Shown here piece by piece: positions 27,914-37,064 of a stretch of DNA of 44,556 nt. This stretch comes from Phycisphaerae bacterium (GTDB lineage: Bacteria; Planctomycetota; Phycisphaerae; SM23-33). Under the pieces are notes generated by a model that worked only from the letters and a program-made list of their open reading frames with translations, did no database searches and had not been told where the DNA came from. The stretch spans positions 1 through 44,556 of the forward strand of contig JADHXQ010000029.1 in the NCBI GenBank assembly GCA_016782885.1. The letters are read 5' to 3'. Position 1 is the stretch's first letter; each line of letters starts with the position of its first letter. Made by a program: the position numbers and the translations under genes.

Positions 27914-28646
27914 TGAACTGTCGCCGCGCGGCGGACACGACGGAATATCCGTGGCGCGCTGGTTCGCGCTGTACGCGGTAATGCTCGCCGCGGCCGGGGG
28001 GTGGTTGTGGATACTCCAGATCGACCAGACCACCGTGTCGTTCGACTCATGGGCAGGGTTCAAAAGCTCGCTACGTGAAGTGCCCCAGGCGGTGAAGCTC
28101 CTGACGTTCGGTATATACATCTCGCTTTGCTGCACGTTCCTGCCCCTTCCAGCCAACTGGCTCGTGGCAATGGTGGCTACTCGCACAGTGGCCGTGGGAA
28201 CCGGGCTCTGGGACACCGTGCTGCTGGTCGGCCTGGTCGGGGCCGCGGCGTCAACGGTTGCCAATCTCAACGACTACCACCTGTTCACGTGGATGCTGAG
28301 AATCCGCCACGTTGCAAAGGTCCGCCACGCGCGAATCTACAAGATCGCCGCACGCTGGTTCGACAAATCGCCCTTCTTCCTCGTGGTCGTGTTCAACATA
28401 CTGCCCATCCCCGTGGACGTGGTGCGAATGCTGGCGGCCACACACCGATACCCGCGCGCGGCGTTCGCGGGCGCCAATTTCGCCGGACGACTCATCCGGT
28501 ACGGCACCATCGCATACCTGATCTACTATTTCGAACTGTCGGTAGAGACCGCAATGCTGATAATGCTCGCCCTGGCGGCTGCTATGCTCATCGCCAAAGC
28601 CCTGCCGCGATTATGGGCTCCCCAAAAGGAGCCCGAGGCAAGCTGA
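27888..28646 (+). CDS. VTT/DedA-like integral membrane protein
   Basis: The 252-residue protein has about six hydrophobic segments, with the SNARE-associated (VTT)-like core YISLCCTFLPLPANWLVAM, and later SPFFLVVVFNILPIPVDVVRM and ANFAGRLIRYGTIAYLIYY. Proteins of this superfamily (DedA, YqaA, TVP38) act as lipid scramblases or transporters. The specific substrate is unknown. The start (27888, or 27861) lies inside the end of the ABC ATPase gene, a 26-bp or larger overlap suggesting coupled translation. Confidence 0.78.
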   Translation: MASSLTTTDELSPRGGHDGISVARWFALYAVMLAAAGGWLWILQIDQTTVSFDSWAGFKSSLREVPQAVKLLTFGIYISLCCTFLPLPANWLVAMVATRTVAVGTGLWDTVLLVGLVGAAASTVANLNDYHLFTWMLRIRHVAKVRHARIYKIAARWFDKSPFFLVVVFNILPIPVDVVRMLAATHRYPRAAFAGANFAGRLIRYGTIAYLIYYFELSVETAMLIMLALAAAMLIAKALPRLWAPQKEPEAS

Positions 28647-28686
28647 AAGCAATAGTTGCGTTTATTCCTATGAGGAGCTTTTGACC

Positions 28687-29514
28687 ATGAAGCTGTATGT
28701 GACATTTGCAGCAATTGGCGTATTTTGGACGGTCTCCGCCGCCCGGACGCCGACAACGCAACCGGCGTCCGCAACTCAGCGGGCGACGACAACCGCGCCG
28801 GCGGTCGATCCGGCCGCCAGGAAGATCCTCGACGCGATGGAAGCCGCGGGCAAGACCACAAAGACAATCCGCGCCGATCTCACCTACAAGACAGTCAATA
28901 CGAGCCTGGGCGACAGCGAGTTCCGGACCGGGTGGGTGGCCTATCAGGGTAAGCAAACGGTCAAGTCCGTCGAGACGCCGGCAATGTTCCGAGTACACTT
29001 CGAGACATCGAAAATGGGCGCGGGCAAGACCGTTTCCAGGAAAGTCGACTACGCTTACGACGGTAAGACCCTCACCATCGCCCGGGCCAAGAACAAGACC
29101 ATAACCCGCTTCCAGTTGCCCCCCGAAAACAAGGGAGCCGACACGCTGCAACTCGGAAAGGGCCCCATGCCCCTCCCCTTTGGCCAGAAAACCGCCGATA
29201 TGATCAAATATTTCGTATGCACCACCCGACCCGCGAAAGCCCTCGAAAAAGACACCGTCTACCTCAGCCTCGTCCCACGCAAGGCCCACGCGAAAAATCT
29301 AAACACCGTCTACATACACATGTGGGTCAGCACGAAAAACTACCTGCCGGTGAAAATCGTCAGCAGAATGAAGACCAAGGACAACATAACCACCACGTTC
29401 AGAAAAACAGTCATCAACGAGGCTGTCAAAAAAGACCTCTTTACGATACCAAAACCGTTCGGTTGGAAGCTCATTGTCCAACCCTTCAAAGCCGGGCAGA
29501 ATATCAAACCGTGA
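28687..29514 (+). CDS. LolA-like periplasmic protein
   Basis: The 275-residue precursor has an N-terminal signal (LYVTFAAIGVFWTVSAA), a short Thr/Pro/Ala linker containing TTQPASATQ, and a domain resembling the LolA/LolB half-barrel (KTIRADLTYKTVNTSLGDSE through FTIPKPFGWKL). LolA shuttles lipoproteins across the periplasm. The assignment rests on fold-like pattern and length, plus its place just after a LolCD-like transporter. GAGGAG (28671-28676) supports ATG 28687 over the upstream TTG. Confidence 0.7.
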   Translation: MKLYVTFAAIGVFWTVSAARTPTTQPASATQRATTTAPAVDPAARKILDAMEAAGKTTKTIRADLTYKTVNTSLGDSEFRTGWVAYQGKQTVKSVETPAMFRVHFETSKMGAGKTVSRKVDYAYDGKTLTIARAKNKTITRFQLPPENKGADTLQLGKGPMPLPFGQKTADMIKYFVCTTRPAKALEKDTVYLSLVPRKAHAKNLNTVYIHMWVSTKNYLPVKIVSRMKTKDNITTTFRKTVINEAVKKDLFTIPKPFGWKLIVQPFKAGQNIKP

Positions 29515-29551
29515 ACCACGCGATTCCAAAATGCAAGCAGGAGACACCCAG

Positions 29552-31000
29552 ATGATATCCAGACGGAACTTCCTCCATGCCGTCGGGGCCGGAGCGGCCG
29601 CTCTGGCGCTCCCCAAACCGAACTTCGCCGCCCCCCCCGGCGCCGATCGACCGAATATCGTCTTCATCCTGGTCGACGACCAGCGAAACGACACGCTCGG
29701 ATGCGCCGGACACAAAATTCTCAAAACGCCCGTGGTCGACTCGCTGGCGAAAAAGGGCGTTCGGTTCAGCAACATGTTCGTCACCACGTCGATCTGCGCG
29801 GCGTCGCGGGCTTCGATCTTCACCGGTCTCCACGAACGGACACACGGGTACACGTTCGGAAAACCGGCCGTCAGCGAGGCCCACACCGACGCCAGCTATC
29901 CCGTCCTGCTGCGCCAAGCCGGTTATCGCACCGGGTTCATCGGCAAGTTCGGCGTCAGGATGCCCAAAGGGGCGACGGGAAAGATGTTCGATTACTTCAA
30001 GGGGTTCTCCGGCCCGCGATTCGTCAAGCAGCCCGACGGATCAAAACGCCACACAGCGGAAATCTGCGGCGACAAGGCCATCGAATTCATCCGCGCCGAT
30101 CCGGGCGATAAGAAGAAACCGTTCTGCCTGTCGATCAGTTTCACGTCGGTCCACGCGGTCGACGGTAACAAGAAACCGGGCGACGGGCACTATCCCTGGC
30201 CCAAAGCGGTCGACGGAATGTACGACGACGTAAAAATCCCCCCGCCCCGCCTGTCGGAATCGGAAGTATTCAACAACCAGCCGGAGTTCCTCAGGAAATC
30301 GATGAATCGCCAGCGATTCTTCTGGCGATGGGACACGCCCGAGAAATACCAGACCAACATCCGCGCGTATTACCGCATGATCAGCGGTGTCGACCGCGTG
30401 ATCGGGCGAGTGGTCGAGGAGCTCAAAAAACAAGGCCTCGACAAGAACACCGTGATCATCTACACCGGCGACAACGGTTACTACATGGGCCAGCGCGGTT
30501 TTGCGGGCAAGTGGTCACATTACGAAGAGTCACTCCGCGTGCCGCTGGTGATCTACGATCCCCGACCCGAGGCCTCGAAGCGCGGGAAAGTGGACGACGC
30601 GGTCTCGCTTAACATCGACCTGCCGGCGACCATGCTGGCCCTGGCGGGAATTCCCACGCCGAAGCATTACGGCGGAAGGTCCCTGGCGGCGATGCTCAAG
30701 GGCGACGCCCCGTCCGACTGGCGAACGGACTTCTTCTGCGAGCACCTGATGGAGAACGCGGCGATACCCAAATGGGAAGGTGTTCGCGGACCGCGGTACG
30801 TCTACGCCCGCTATTTCGGACAGAAGCCCGCCTACGAATTCCTCCACGATCTCAAGAGCGATCCGGACCAACTCAAGAACTTCGCAGCCGACCCCAAATA
30901 CTCCGAAACGCTCAAGAAGATGCAAGCCCGCTGCGAGGCCCTCAGAGACACCCACGGCGGACCATACAAATCCAGAAAGAAAACCAAGCGAAAGAAGTAA
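29552..31000 (+). CDS. Tat-exported sulfatase
   Basis: The 482-residue protein begins with a Tat signal (SRRNFLHAVGAGAAALALP). The sulfatase fold starts with RPNIVFILVDDQRNDTLG (metal aspartates). The active-site motif is CAASR at Cys82, which fits CxAxR and needs conversion to formylglycine. YTGDNGYYMGQRGFAGKW supplies later metal and substrate residues. Such enzymes remove sulfate esters from polysaccharides. The expected GKWH motif reads GKFG at the corresponding site. The lysine-rich C-terminal tail is duplicated downstream at 31561-31707. GGAGA at 29540-29544 supports the chosen ATG. Confidence 0.93.
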   Translation: MISRRNFLHAVGAGAAALALPKPNFAAPPGADRPNIVFILVDDQRNDTLGCAGHKILKTPVVDSLAKKGVRFSNMFVTTSICAASRASIFTGLHERTHGYTFGKPAVSEAHTDASYPVLLRQAGYRTGFIGKFGVRMPKGATGKMFDYFKGFSGPRFVKQPDGSKRHTAEICGDKAIEFIRADPGDKKKPFCLSISFTSVHAVDGNKKPGDGHYPWPKAVDGMYDDVKIPPPRLSESEVFNNQPEFLRKSMNRQRFFWRWDTPEKYQTNIRAYYRMISGVDRVIGRVVEELKKQGLDKNTVIIYTGDNGYYMGQRGFAGKWSHYEESLRVPLVIYDPRPEASKRGKVDDAVSLNIDLPATMLALAGIPTPKHYGGRSLAAMLKGDAPSDWRTDFFCEHLMENAAIPKWEGVRGPRYVYARYFGQKPAYEFLHDLKSDPDQLKNFAADPKYSETLKKMQARCEALRDTHGGPYKSRKKTKRKK

Positions 31001-31094
31001 AGGGCAGATGCGAGACTATCGGTGGTCTCACAGTCTCTCGCCAATGCAACGGACACCTGCGGCGCCGATGACACGAACGTCAGGCAGGAAGACT

Positions 31095-31123
31095 TTGCTT
31101 GTCAGTCGGCGATCAGCTATAGT
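31095..31123 (+). promoter_or_regulatory. hicBA promoter
   Basis: TTGCTT (31095-31100) and TATAGT (31118-31123) are 17 bp apart. A second TATAGT copy lies at 31129-31134, followed by AGGAGAG before the ATG at 31147. Confidence 0.65.
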
Positions 31124-31146
31124 ACTTTATAGTAGGAGAGAAGAAC

Positions 31147-31347
31147 ATGAAGGTTGAAATCGAGCGTGAAGAAGATGGTCGTTGGATCGCCGAGGTTCCG
31201 GAGCTGCCTGGGGCAATGGTGTATGGTCAGACTCGTGAAGAAGCGGTGTCAAAAGTTGAAGCCCTGGCGTTGCGATCCATTGCGGACCGCCTGGAAAACG
31301 GTGAGACAATACCGGAACTTGATGAGCTCTTTGCGGTGCCGACATGA
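31147..31347 (+). CDS. hicB: HicB-type antitoxin
   Basis: The 66-residue protein reads MKVEIEREEDGRWIAEVPEL then PGAMVYGQTREEAVSKVEAL, the partial RNase H-like fold typical of short HicB antitoxins without a DNA-binding tail. It neutralises the HicA mRNA interferase. The strong AGGAGAG ribosome site and own promoter support expression. It overlaps the toxin gene by 4 bp. The order here is hicB before hicA, the reverse of the classical E. coli arrangement. Confidence 0.9.
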   Translation: MKVEIEREEDGRWIAEVPELPGAMVYGQTREEAVSKVEALALRSIADRLENGETIPELDELFAVPT

Positions 31348-31559
31348 GTCAATGGCGCTCTGCAAAGGCACGGCAGGTCCTCGCCGCCCTCCTTCGCATC
31401 GGCTGGTTCGTTAAACGTCAGGCAAGCGGTTCACATCAAGTTTTGGCCAGAGACGGTTGGCCTAATTACATTTTTGCCTTTCATGATCGTGAGGAAATTG
31501 GTCCTCGAATGCTAAGCCGCATCTCCAAGAAAACAGGCCTTACACCTGAAGATATCTAA
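31344..31559 (+). CDS. hicA: HicA-type mRNA interferase toxin
   Basis: The 71-residue product has the dsRBD-like HicA fold: LAALLRIGWFVKRQASGSHQ with the conserved GSH catalytic histidine, then a strand/helix ending EIGPRMLSRISKKTGLTPED. HicA toxins cut mRNA and tmRNA. It overlaps hicB by 4 bp. Sequence resembling a sulfatase tail begins within two bases of its stop codon, marking a sharp module boundary. Confidence 0.9.
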   Translation: MSQWRSAKARQVLAALLRIGWFVKRQASGSHQVLARDGWPNYIFAFHDREEIGPRMLSRISKKTGLTPEDI

Positions 31560-31560
31560 G

Positions 31561-31707
31561 ACCGATATCTGCTCCAAAACTTCGCAGCCGACCCCAAGTA
31601 CGCCGAAACGCTCAAGAAAATGCAAGCCCGCTGCGACACCCTGAGAACCACCCACGGCGGACCATACAAACCCAAGACCAGGAAGAAACCCAAACGGAAG
31701 AAGTAGA
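31561..31707 (+). pseudogene. Orphan 3' end of a second sulfatase gene
   Basis: Reading from 31561, 48 codons end in TAG and encode NFAADPKYAETLKKMQARC, then THGGPYKPKTRKKPKRKK. This closely matches the last ~45 residues of the upstream sulfatase (NFAADPKYSETLKKMQARC ... THGGPYKSRKKTKRKK). No start codon or sulfatase core precedes it. It is a remnant of a tandem sulfatase paralogue whose 5' part has been lost or replaced by hicBA. Confidence 0.82.
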
Positions 31708-31824
31708 GGTCAGCGGGAAGAGGTGAGAGTGTACTACGCTTCCATAGGAACGAGGCAAAATATCCTTTCGTCTCCAAGTGGCAGCATCTCTAATATGAAC
31801 CGACAGACTCCGTGGCGCCCCAGT

Positions 31825-34800
31825 TTATCTCTCTTGATCCTCCTGCACCCAGCGTCCCCAGCGTTCGGCACGCTCGATCCGACAGGCGGCGGCGAACAAA
31901 GCGGCCTCGCGGCGGTTTGAGTTGTCGCTGGTGCGTTCCAACTGCAACAGGGCCCCGGCGAGTTTGGCGGTCTTGCCCTTGCCCTCGATGCTCGCCAGAA
32001 AGCACCGGGCTCCTTCGCCATCAACCGCCTCGCCCAGTTCCACACACAGCCCATGCAGAAGTTCGAAGAAGCCCAGGGCATCGCGAGGTTTCAATGGCAG
32101 GTCAGGGCGCAACATGGCCACAAGTCCCTGTCGCACCACGGCTGAGTGAAGCGGGGACGTTCTGGCCACTTCCGAGAGTTTCCCAGGCCAGCGTGAGGGC
32201 TTGAGCCGAACCGGCGTCACGGTCCTCCAGCCGGTCGTCTTCTTGGGCCTGGGTGCGTCCTCCTTGATCAGCAACTCCGCGGACGCCTGGCCCAGCAATA
32301 TTCCGTCCAGGCGTCCGTCTTCGATGCACGCAATGGCCGCATCCACGCCAAGTCCGCTAACGGATGCGTCCTTCACCGAGATCGCGGCAAGAACCGCGAG
32401 CGTTCCGATCTCGCCGAGCGGTTCGTCCGGATCGAACAGCGGATCGAAGTATGCTTTTGACGCCCCGAATGTCACGTCCAGTTCCATAAGGCACAACGCC
32501 GCCCCCCTGGCCAGCAGCGACTGGCGGTTGAGCGGATGCACCTGCGTAACGATGTCGTCAGCGAAGGCGTCGTAACCGTCCATACCGTAGTCTTCGCGAT
32601 GGAACGCAACCATAACTCGCAGGGCGGGAACGGGCTTCCGATTGACCGGCGCCCCCGCGGTCCACGCGCGATTGGGGTTCTCCCGATTCCATGACCTGAC
32701 TGCACGTTCAGTTCGCGGGCAGAGTTCATAGCGTGCGAGTCGCCCTCCGTCCGGACCGGCGTCCGGATGGCGAGCATCTACTTCGAGATCATCGCGGTAA
32801 GGGCTGCGGGCTCGCGCTGCGGCGATCCACAGAGCAGTGTTTTCTCCGACAGGTTCGTCGCATCCCAGCGCGTACCTAAGCGCCTGCGCAAACTCCCCGG
32901 TCAACTCGGTCGCTTTCGCAGCCGCCTGACCTCTGTGATTCGGAGCCAGTCGCAGCAGCGACTGAATCTGATCGGCCGGGCTCGTCTGCAGACCCGCGGC
33001 CTGCCATTGCAGGACACGATCAACCAGCACGACCGGATCGAGCCACCCGCCGCTGTGGGTCGGAGACGCCACCAGAGGCATTTCCCTCCCGGCGAGTATT
33101 CGCTCGATGATCTCCCAGGTCCTGATTCCCATGAACACACCGGCCGCACACTGACCGGAGCACGAGACGACCTGACCTTCCTCCCAGCCGCCCCAGTTGT
33201 ATTTCTTGGCCCGCTGGATCATCCGGGCCTTTCGTTGCTGGTATTCTTTGGGGGCAAGCCACGCCAAGACCAGAGGCCCCAGGTGCCACCGCGGATGGCC
33301 TAGCAATGCCGGGGCGCGAGGGAACAGATCCTCGTACGAGGATTTCACACCAAGAACCCGCTGTAGAAGGGCCTTGGTGCGGCGGGCCAGGTCATCGGGC
33401 CTGAGACTACAGAGCCGACTAAGCCCATCGAAGGCTCGCTCCATGTCGTCCCCTGAGCCCTGTCCCTCCACCAGCATCGCCAGAAGATCGATCAGTTCGT
33501 CGAGGTCTTCTACCGGTTTTATTCGCAGTGTGGGGTCGAAACGGGGTACAGCTATACTCGCCAACGGCAAGGCCGGCGGAAGCCCGCCTCCATTGACAGC
33601 ATCCAGCGCCTCCGAAACGCCGGCAAACTTGACCAGTCGCGGGTCGATCTCTCCGGCACGGCGCCGGAGATCATCCATGTCGCAGATCGGCTCGGGGGGC
33701 TCGACAGCTTCGTCCTGTTCGTCGTCGCCGCTGGCCAGCCACTGCTGAATGGCGGCGTGAATCGCCGGCGGTGCGAATTCCAACTCGCCGGTAACTCTAT
33801 CCCTCAACTGGGCATCCGTCGGCCGGCCGTGCTTTTCGATGAAGTCCAGCGCCCATTGCCCGACGTCCGCCGAAGAATGCCCAAGGGCATCCGCCGCCGC
33901 CAAGACCGCATCTCCTGCGACAGTGGGATTCTTCCGTACAAGCGATTTGAGGAGCGTAAACCCGCGTTTGACCGTTCCCTTCGCCTTGGCGGTCATCACC
34001 GGGACCAGTCGCCCGACACAGTCGCCGGTGAGCCGTTTGGCCTTGTCCAGTGCGCCCAGGGCCTTAAGCGCCCACTGGATTGTCGACGGCGCCCTGGCGC
34101 CCAACAACCCCAACAGTCGGTCAGTACGCTCGGCGAGTTCGTCTGTCGTCACCTCCAACCGGGCCATCAACGTGGGATACGTCCGCGCCCAGTTCTTATG
34201 AAAGTCCCGCTCCATTGCATCGAGCGTCTCGTCCAGGACTCGGCCTCGGCTGATCTGTCCGCCGGCCACGAAGCCGGCGAGCAGGTCGATCCACTGTCCC
34301 ATGCCGGCACTTCGGTTCAATTCCACCCGGAACACCCACCAGATATGGTTCTCCAGCAGCTCAGGGTCATTCAGGAGTTGACGACGACTCTTGCTAATGT
34401 CTCTCGACCACGAAAACCATCGGGCGAAAGCCTCGTAGTACGCATGGTCTTCCAGCCGGTCGCACAATCCTTCCCGCTCCATCTGGCGGATCCGCGGCCA
34501 GGCTCCCGGAGCACTCTGACCGGACAGTAGGAATTTGGCGAGACTGGCGACCCATTTTGGCCGCCGGTCTCGCATAATCCTGCAGAGGGCATCGCCCTCC
34601 ATCAGCAGCCAATCGACGATGTCACGCTTGCGGCACTTGCCCCACTGTGCTGATGAGAGCATCGCCGCAGCCGCAGCCTTGTGACGCTGCATCAGTTCCC
34701 CGTTCGGATTCCAGGTGAACCCGTGGGGGTTGCGTTCGGCCACCTCACGGAGGGCACGGTTTATATTAAACCGGTCATACAGTTCCAAGGCCTCCGGCGC

Positions 34801-35049
34801 CAACTGGCGTCGCTCAGCCTGCGTCGCACCCCGAAAAAACGTCACGACTTTTGACATCCTGCCCTCCAGGACCAGTTCCCTTAGCACCTGCGGGTCGAAG
34901 CGTGACCCGGGCGATTCGGCTTGGTCAGCAGGAATCTGCTTGCCGGCCTTGCGTTTTTCCGTAGAGGCAGCGGGCTTGCTCTTGCCTTCGCGTTCGCTGA
35001 CGGCTTCTCCCTTTCCCCAAAGGCGGCGCAGAAAGTCTTTCAGTCCCAT
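31825..35049 (-). CDS. Large DUF6493-like helical repeat protein
   Basis: The 1074-residue protein has no signal peptide. It is largely alpha-helical with HEAT-like repeats (DAQLRDRVTGELEFAPPAIH, KAKGTVKRGFTLLKSLVRKN). The N-terminal part (ELVLEGRMSKVVTFFRGATQ then AERRQLAPEALELYD) and overall size fit DUF6493, a family that, as I recall, is found beside SWIM zinc-finger genes; this is recognition from memory. The biochemical role is unknown. The start at 35049 has GGAGTGGGG upstream, while the frame to 35181 is a shadow over the SWIM gene. It follows the SWIM gene at 35 bp in one operon. Confidence 0.72.
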   Translation of the reverse strand: MGLKDFLRRLWGKGEAVSEREGKSKPAASTEKRKAGKQIPADQAESPGSRFDPQVLRELVLEGRMSKVVTFFRGATQAERRQLAPEALELYDRFNINRALREVAERNPHGFTWNPNGELMQRHKAAAAAMLSSAQWGKCRKRDIVDWLLMEGDALCRIMRDRRPKWVASLAKFLLSGQSAPGAWPRIRQMEREGLCDRLEDHAYYEAFARWFSWSRDISKSRRQLLNDPELLENHIWWVFRVELNRSAGMGQWIDLLAGFVAGGQISRGRVLDETLDAMERDFHKNWARTYPTLMARLEVTTDELAERTDRLLGLLGARAPSTIQWALKALGALDKAKRLTGDCVGRLVPVMTAKAKGTVKRGFTLLKSLVRKNPTVAGDAVLAAADALGHSSADVGQWALDFIEKHGRPTDAQLRDRVTGELEFAPPAIHAAIQQWLASGDDEQDEAVEPPEPICDMDDLRRRAGEIDPRLVKFAGVSEALDAVNGGGLPPALPLASIAVPRFDPTLRIKPVEDLDELIDLLAMLVEGQGSGDDMERAFDGLSRLCSLRPDDLARRTKALLQRVLGVKSSYEDLFPRAPALLGHPRWHLGPLVLAWLAPKEYQQRKARMIQRAKKYNWGGWEEGQVVSCSGQCAAGVFMGIRTWEIIERILAGREMPLVASPTHSGGWLDPVVLVDRVLQWQAAGLQTSPADQIQSLLRLAPNHRGQAAAKATELTGEFAQALRYALGCDEPVGENTALWIAAARARSPYRDDLEVDARHPDAGPDGGRLARYELCPRTERAVRSWNRENPNRAWTAGAPVNRKPVPALRVMVAFHREDYGMDGYDAFADDIVTQVHPLNRQSLLARGAALCLMELDVTFGASKAYFDPLFDPDEPLGEIGTLAVLAAISVKDASVSGLGVDAAIACIEDGRLDGILLGQASAELLIKEDAPRPKKTTGWRTVTPVRLKPSRWPGKLSEVARTSPLHSAVVRQGLVAMLRPDLPLKPRDALGFFELLHGLCVELGEAVDGEGARCFLASIEGKGKTAKLAGALLQLERTSDNSNRREAALFAAACRIERAERWGRWVQEDQER

Positions 35050-35084
35050 AGCCCCACTCCAATATCGTTCCTGGTAGACACTGT

Positions 35085-36443
35085 TTAGCCCCCCTTGGCA
35101 TCCAACGCGATCTGGACGGCCAGGATGTGTTTGCACGGGCCACGTTTGCCCTGGTGCTTCGAGAACCACCGGCACGTGCATCGCAGTTCGCCGTCTTCGG
35201 CACGAACGCGGTGTTCCACGCCCGTCCCCTGGACGTAGGCCTCAACGGGCTCACGTTGGACGAGCCGGACCCCGTCAGACTCGACGAGTCTACGGGCGTT
35301 TTTCAGCCTCGGCTGGAGCTTCTCGGTTAGCGATAGATCAAACGGCAACACGCGGTGGAAGAATGCGCCGACGTCCGTGTCATAGCCGACAAGCCCGCGC
35401 GAACCCAGTACGGCCAGCGTCGCCCGGACGGTCTCCACGTCGATCCGGAGTTTCCCGGCAATGGCCTCCGCGTCGATCCGCCCCTGCCAGTTCAATTCCG
35501 CCTTCACGCGAGGCAGCATGTCCTGCCAGTCGCCCCCGGCAAGGTGCTGCAGGGCCTGGCCCTCGCCGGAGAAACCCCGCGAGGCATCGGGTGTCATCAC
35601 CAGGTGGAACCGGGCCTCATCCAGCGTGACCTCCCAGTCGCTCACCTCGTCGTTGTCGGCGACATACACGCGAAGCGCCCGGGCATGCCGGGCCAACGGC
35701 TCGAGAATGCCAAGCCGCTCGGTCCCACCAAGGCGGACGCCGTTTCTGTCCTCGCGCCGGCTCAGCCGAAGTCCCCGTCCGGCCGGGATGACCCACCCCG
35801 GCGCCCGGCCGGACCGCCCGCGCGGTACGCTCTGCAGGAACCGCCGTAACTCGGCGCCAGTCGTCTCCAGCCTCGGCTGCATCCGGGACGCGTACGCCTG
35901 GACTTCGACGAATCCCTTCAGCCACCTAACGGGCAGATTCACCTTACGCTCGACGATGGCCTCACCGCTTCGTTCGATCTCGACCGCGTCGGCACCTACC
36001 CGCAGCCCAACCTCGTCGGAGTCTCGGATTCGGGCAATGGCGGCCCGCATCGGGGGGTTAAAATCCACGTTTGTAGTCCCTCGGTTGTGCGGCGCGCAGG
36101 AGAGAGCTTCGGGCAGGAAGTCCACGCGCCCATACGTGCTGCAACACGAGCTGAACGCCTCAAAGCGGAGTCGCTCGCCATCGCTGGTGACAACGGGGTC
36201 TGCCTCACGGAGTATGCGAGCAAGCATGGCCGGCGGGATGTAGAACCGAGACTGCACCACCTGGTACAAGCACAGCAAGAGATCCGCCGCCCGCCGAGGC
36301 CGTTGGAACTGACCGTCAAAGAAATACGGATTGGGTTGGGCTCCTCCGCACGTAGCCAACCGTAACTGTGATCCGGCCGACGTCTCGGTCAACTGCGATT
36401 CATAGAGGTACTGATAAGCGTAAGCGAGAGCCCCTGCAGCCAT
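35085..36443 (-). CDS. SWIM zinc-finger protein
   Basis: The 452-residue protein ends with a SWIM zinc finger, CTCRWFSKHQGKRGPCKH (CxCx(n)CxH, about residues 424-441), a DNA- or protein-binding module. The preceding ~420 residues are not recognised but contain a winged-helix-like stretch (IDAEAIAGKLRIDVETVRAT, about 323-342). An AAAGGA ribosome site precedes the ATG. It is the first gene of a two-gene operon with the DUF6493-like protein. SWIM genes also accompany MoxR/vWA systems elsewhere, but no such genes are in this window. Confidence 0.82.
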   Translation of the reverse strand: MAAGALAYAYQYLYESQLTETSAGSQLRLATCGGAQPNPYFFDGQFQRPRRAADLLLCLYQVVQSRFYIPPAMLARILREADPVVTSDGERLRFEAFSSCCSTYGRVDFLPEALSCAPHNRGTTNVDFNPPMRAAIARIRDSDEVGLRVGADAVEIERSGEAIVERKVNLPVRWLKGFVEVQAYASRMQPRLETTGAELRRFLQSVPRGRSGRAPGWVIPAGRGLRLSRREDRNGVRLGGTERLGILEPLARHARALRVYVADNDEVSDWEVTLDEARFHLVMTPDASRGFSGEGQALQHLAGGDWQDMLPRVKAELNWQGRIDAEAIAGKLRIDVETVRATLAVLGSRGLVGYDTDVGAFFHRVLPFDLSLTEKLQPRLKNARRLVESDGVRLVQREPVEAYVQGTGVEHRVRAEDGELRCTCRWFSKHQGKRGPCKHILAVQIALDAKGG

Positions 36444-36479
36444 AGTGGCGGTCCTTTCTCATCGGCGTCCGGTAGTATG

Positions 36480-36508
36480 TGAATACAGGAATCGAGCCAC
36501 GCTGTCAA
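36480..36508 (-). promoter_or_regulatory. Promoter of the SWIM/DUF6493-like operon
   Basis: On the minus strand TTGACA (plus 36503-36508) and TATTCA (plus 36480-36485) are 17 bp apart, about 37 bp upstream of the SWIM gene start. Confidence 0.6.
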
Positions 36509-36860
36509 GTAACGTATCGAACTCTTATGGGGTGGCCTGCCTGACAACATGGTCTGTTCCCCTTAGTAGCTTTTGCTCCAGCCCGAAACCGTCGGCAATG
36601 CACGCAACTACATCCTGTCGTCAGGGTCTGGGGCTTGAGCGCCTTCGTTACTTTGTAGTCGGCGGCGCTGCAGGTGCAGGCAGATTCGGCCAACCACCCA
36701 GAAGAGCGTTAACTCCGCGGCCAGGAATATGACGGGGCCCGGACCGGCCCATTCAGGCGGTTTTGTTCTCCGTACCGCGGCGGATGAGATGTTCGCCCTG
36801 GTTGAGACGACAAAAGTAGAGAGTAGCAAATAGACTCCCGCGAGAAACCTGTTTCTCTTG
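36509..36860. other. Intergenic region without a supported gene
   Basis: A minus-strand frame (36608-36922) encodes two hydrophobic stretches but has no ribosome site, and its start lies inside the repeat at 36861-36982, so it is not called. A 7-bp perfect inverted repeat GAGAAAC/GTTTCTC sits at 36842-36857. Confidence 0.5.
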
Positions 36861-36982
36861 AACAGGAGAGCAGGAGAACAGGAGACCGCAGGTGAGCAAA
36901 TTCCGGTCGAATCCGGGCTCAAACGCGGGACTCCGCGTTCCGCCGTTTCACCTGCTCAACTGTTCTACTGCTCACCTGCTCT
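36861..36982. repeat. Inverted 'GAGCAGG/AACAG' repeat element
   Basis: The left arm (36861-36899) repeats AACAGGAGAGCAGGAGAACA-like words, and the right arm (36947-36982, CACCTGCTCAACTGTTCTAC onward) is its imperfect reverse complement, with about 47 bp between. It resembles a dispersed non-coding palindromic repeat. Confidence 0.6.
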
Positions 36983-37064
36983 ATGTGTGACTTTATTTTC
37001 CCACAAGAATAAGGTCGCTCACAGATTGGTATGCGGTATACTATAATTGAATGCGGGCCATAAG

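Noticed and set aside
31561..31707. Possible target-site duplication around hicBA
   Set aside because: The two sulfatase tails differ at many positions, so they are diverged paralogues rather than a direct duplication made by one insertion.
33757..34530. Long plus-strand frames across 32.7-34.5 kb
   Set aside because: Antisense shadows of the high-GC DUF6493-like gene.
36608..36922. 104-residue minus-strand frame with two hydrophobic stretches
   Set aside because: No ribosome site, and the start lies within a repeat element; could be a decayed membrane-protein gene but unsupported.
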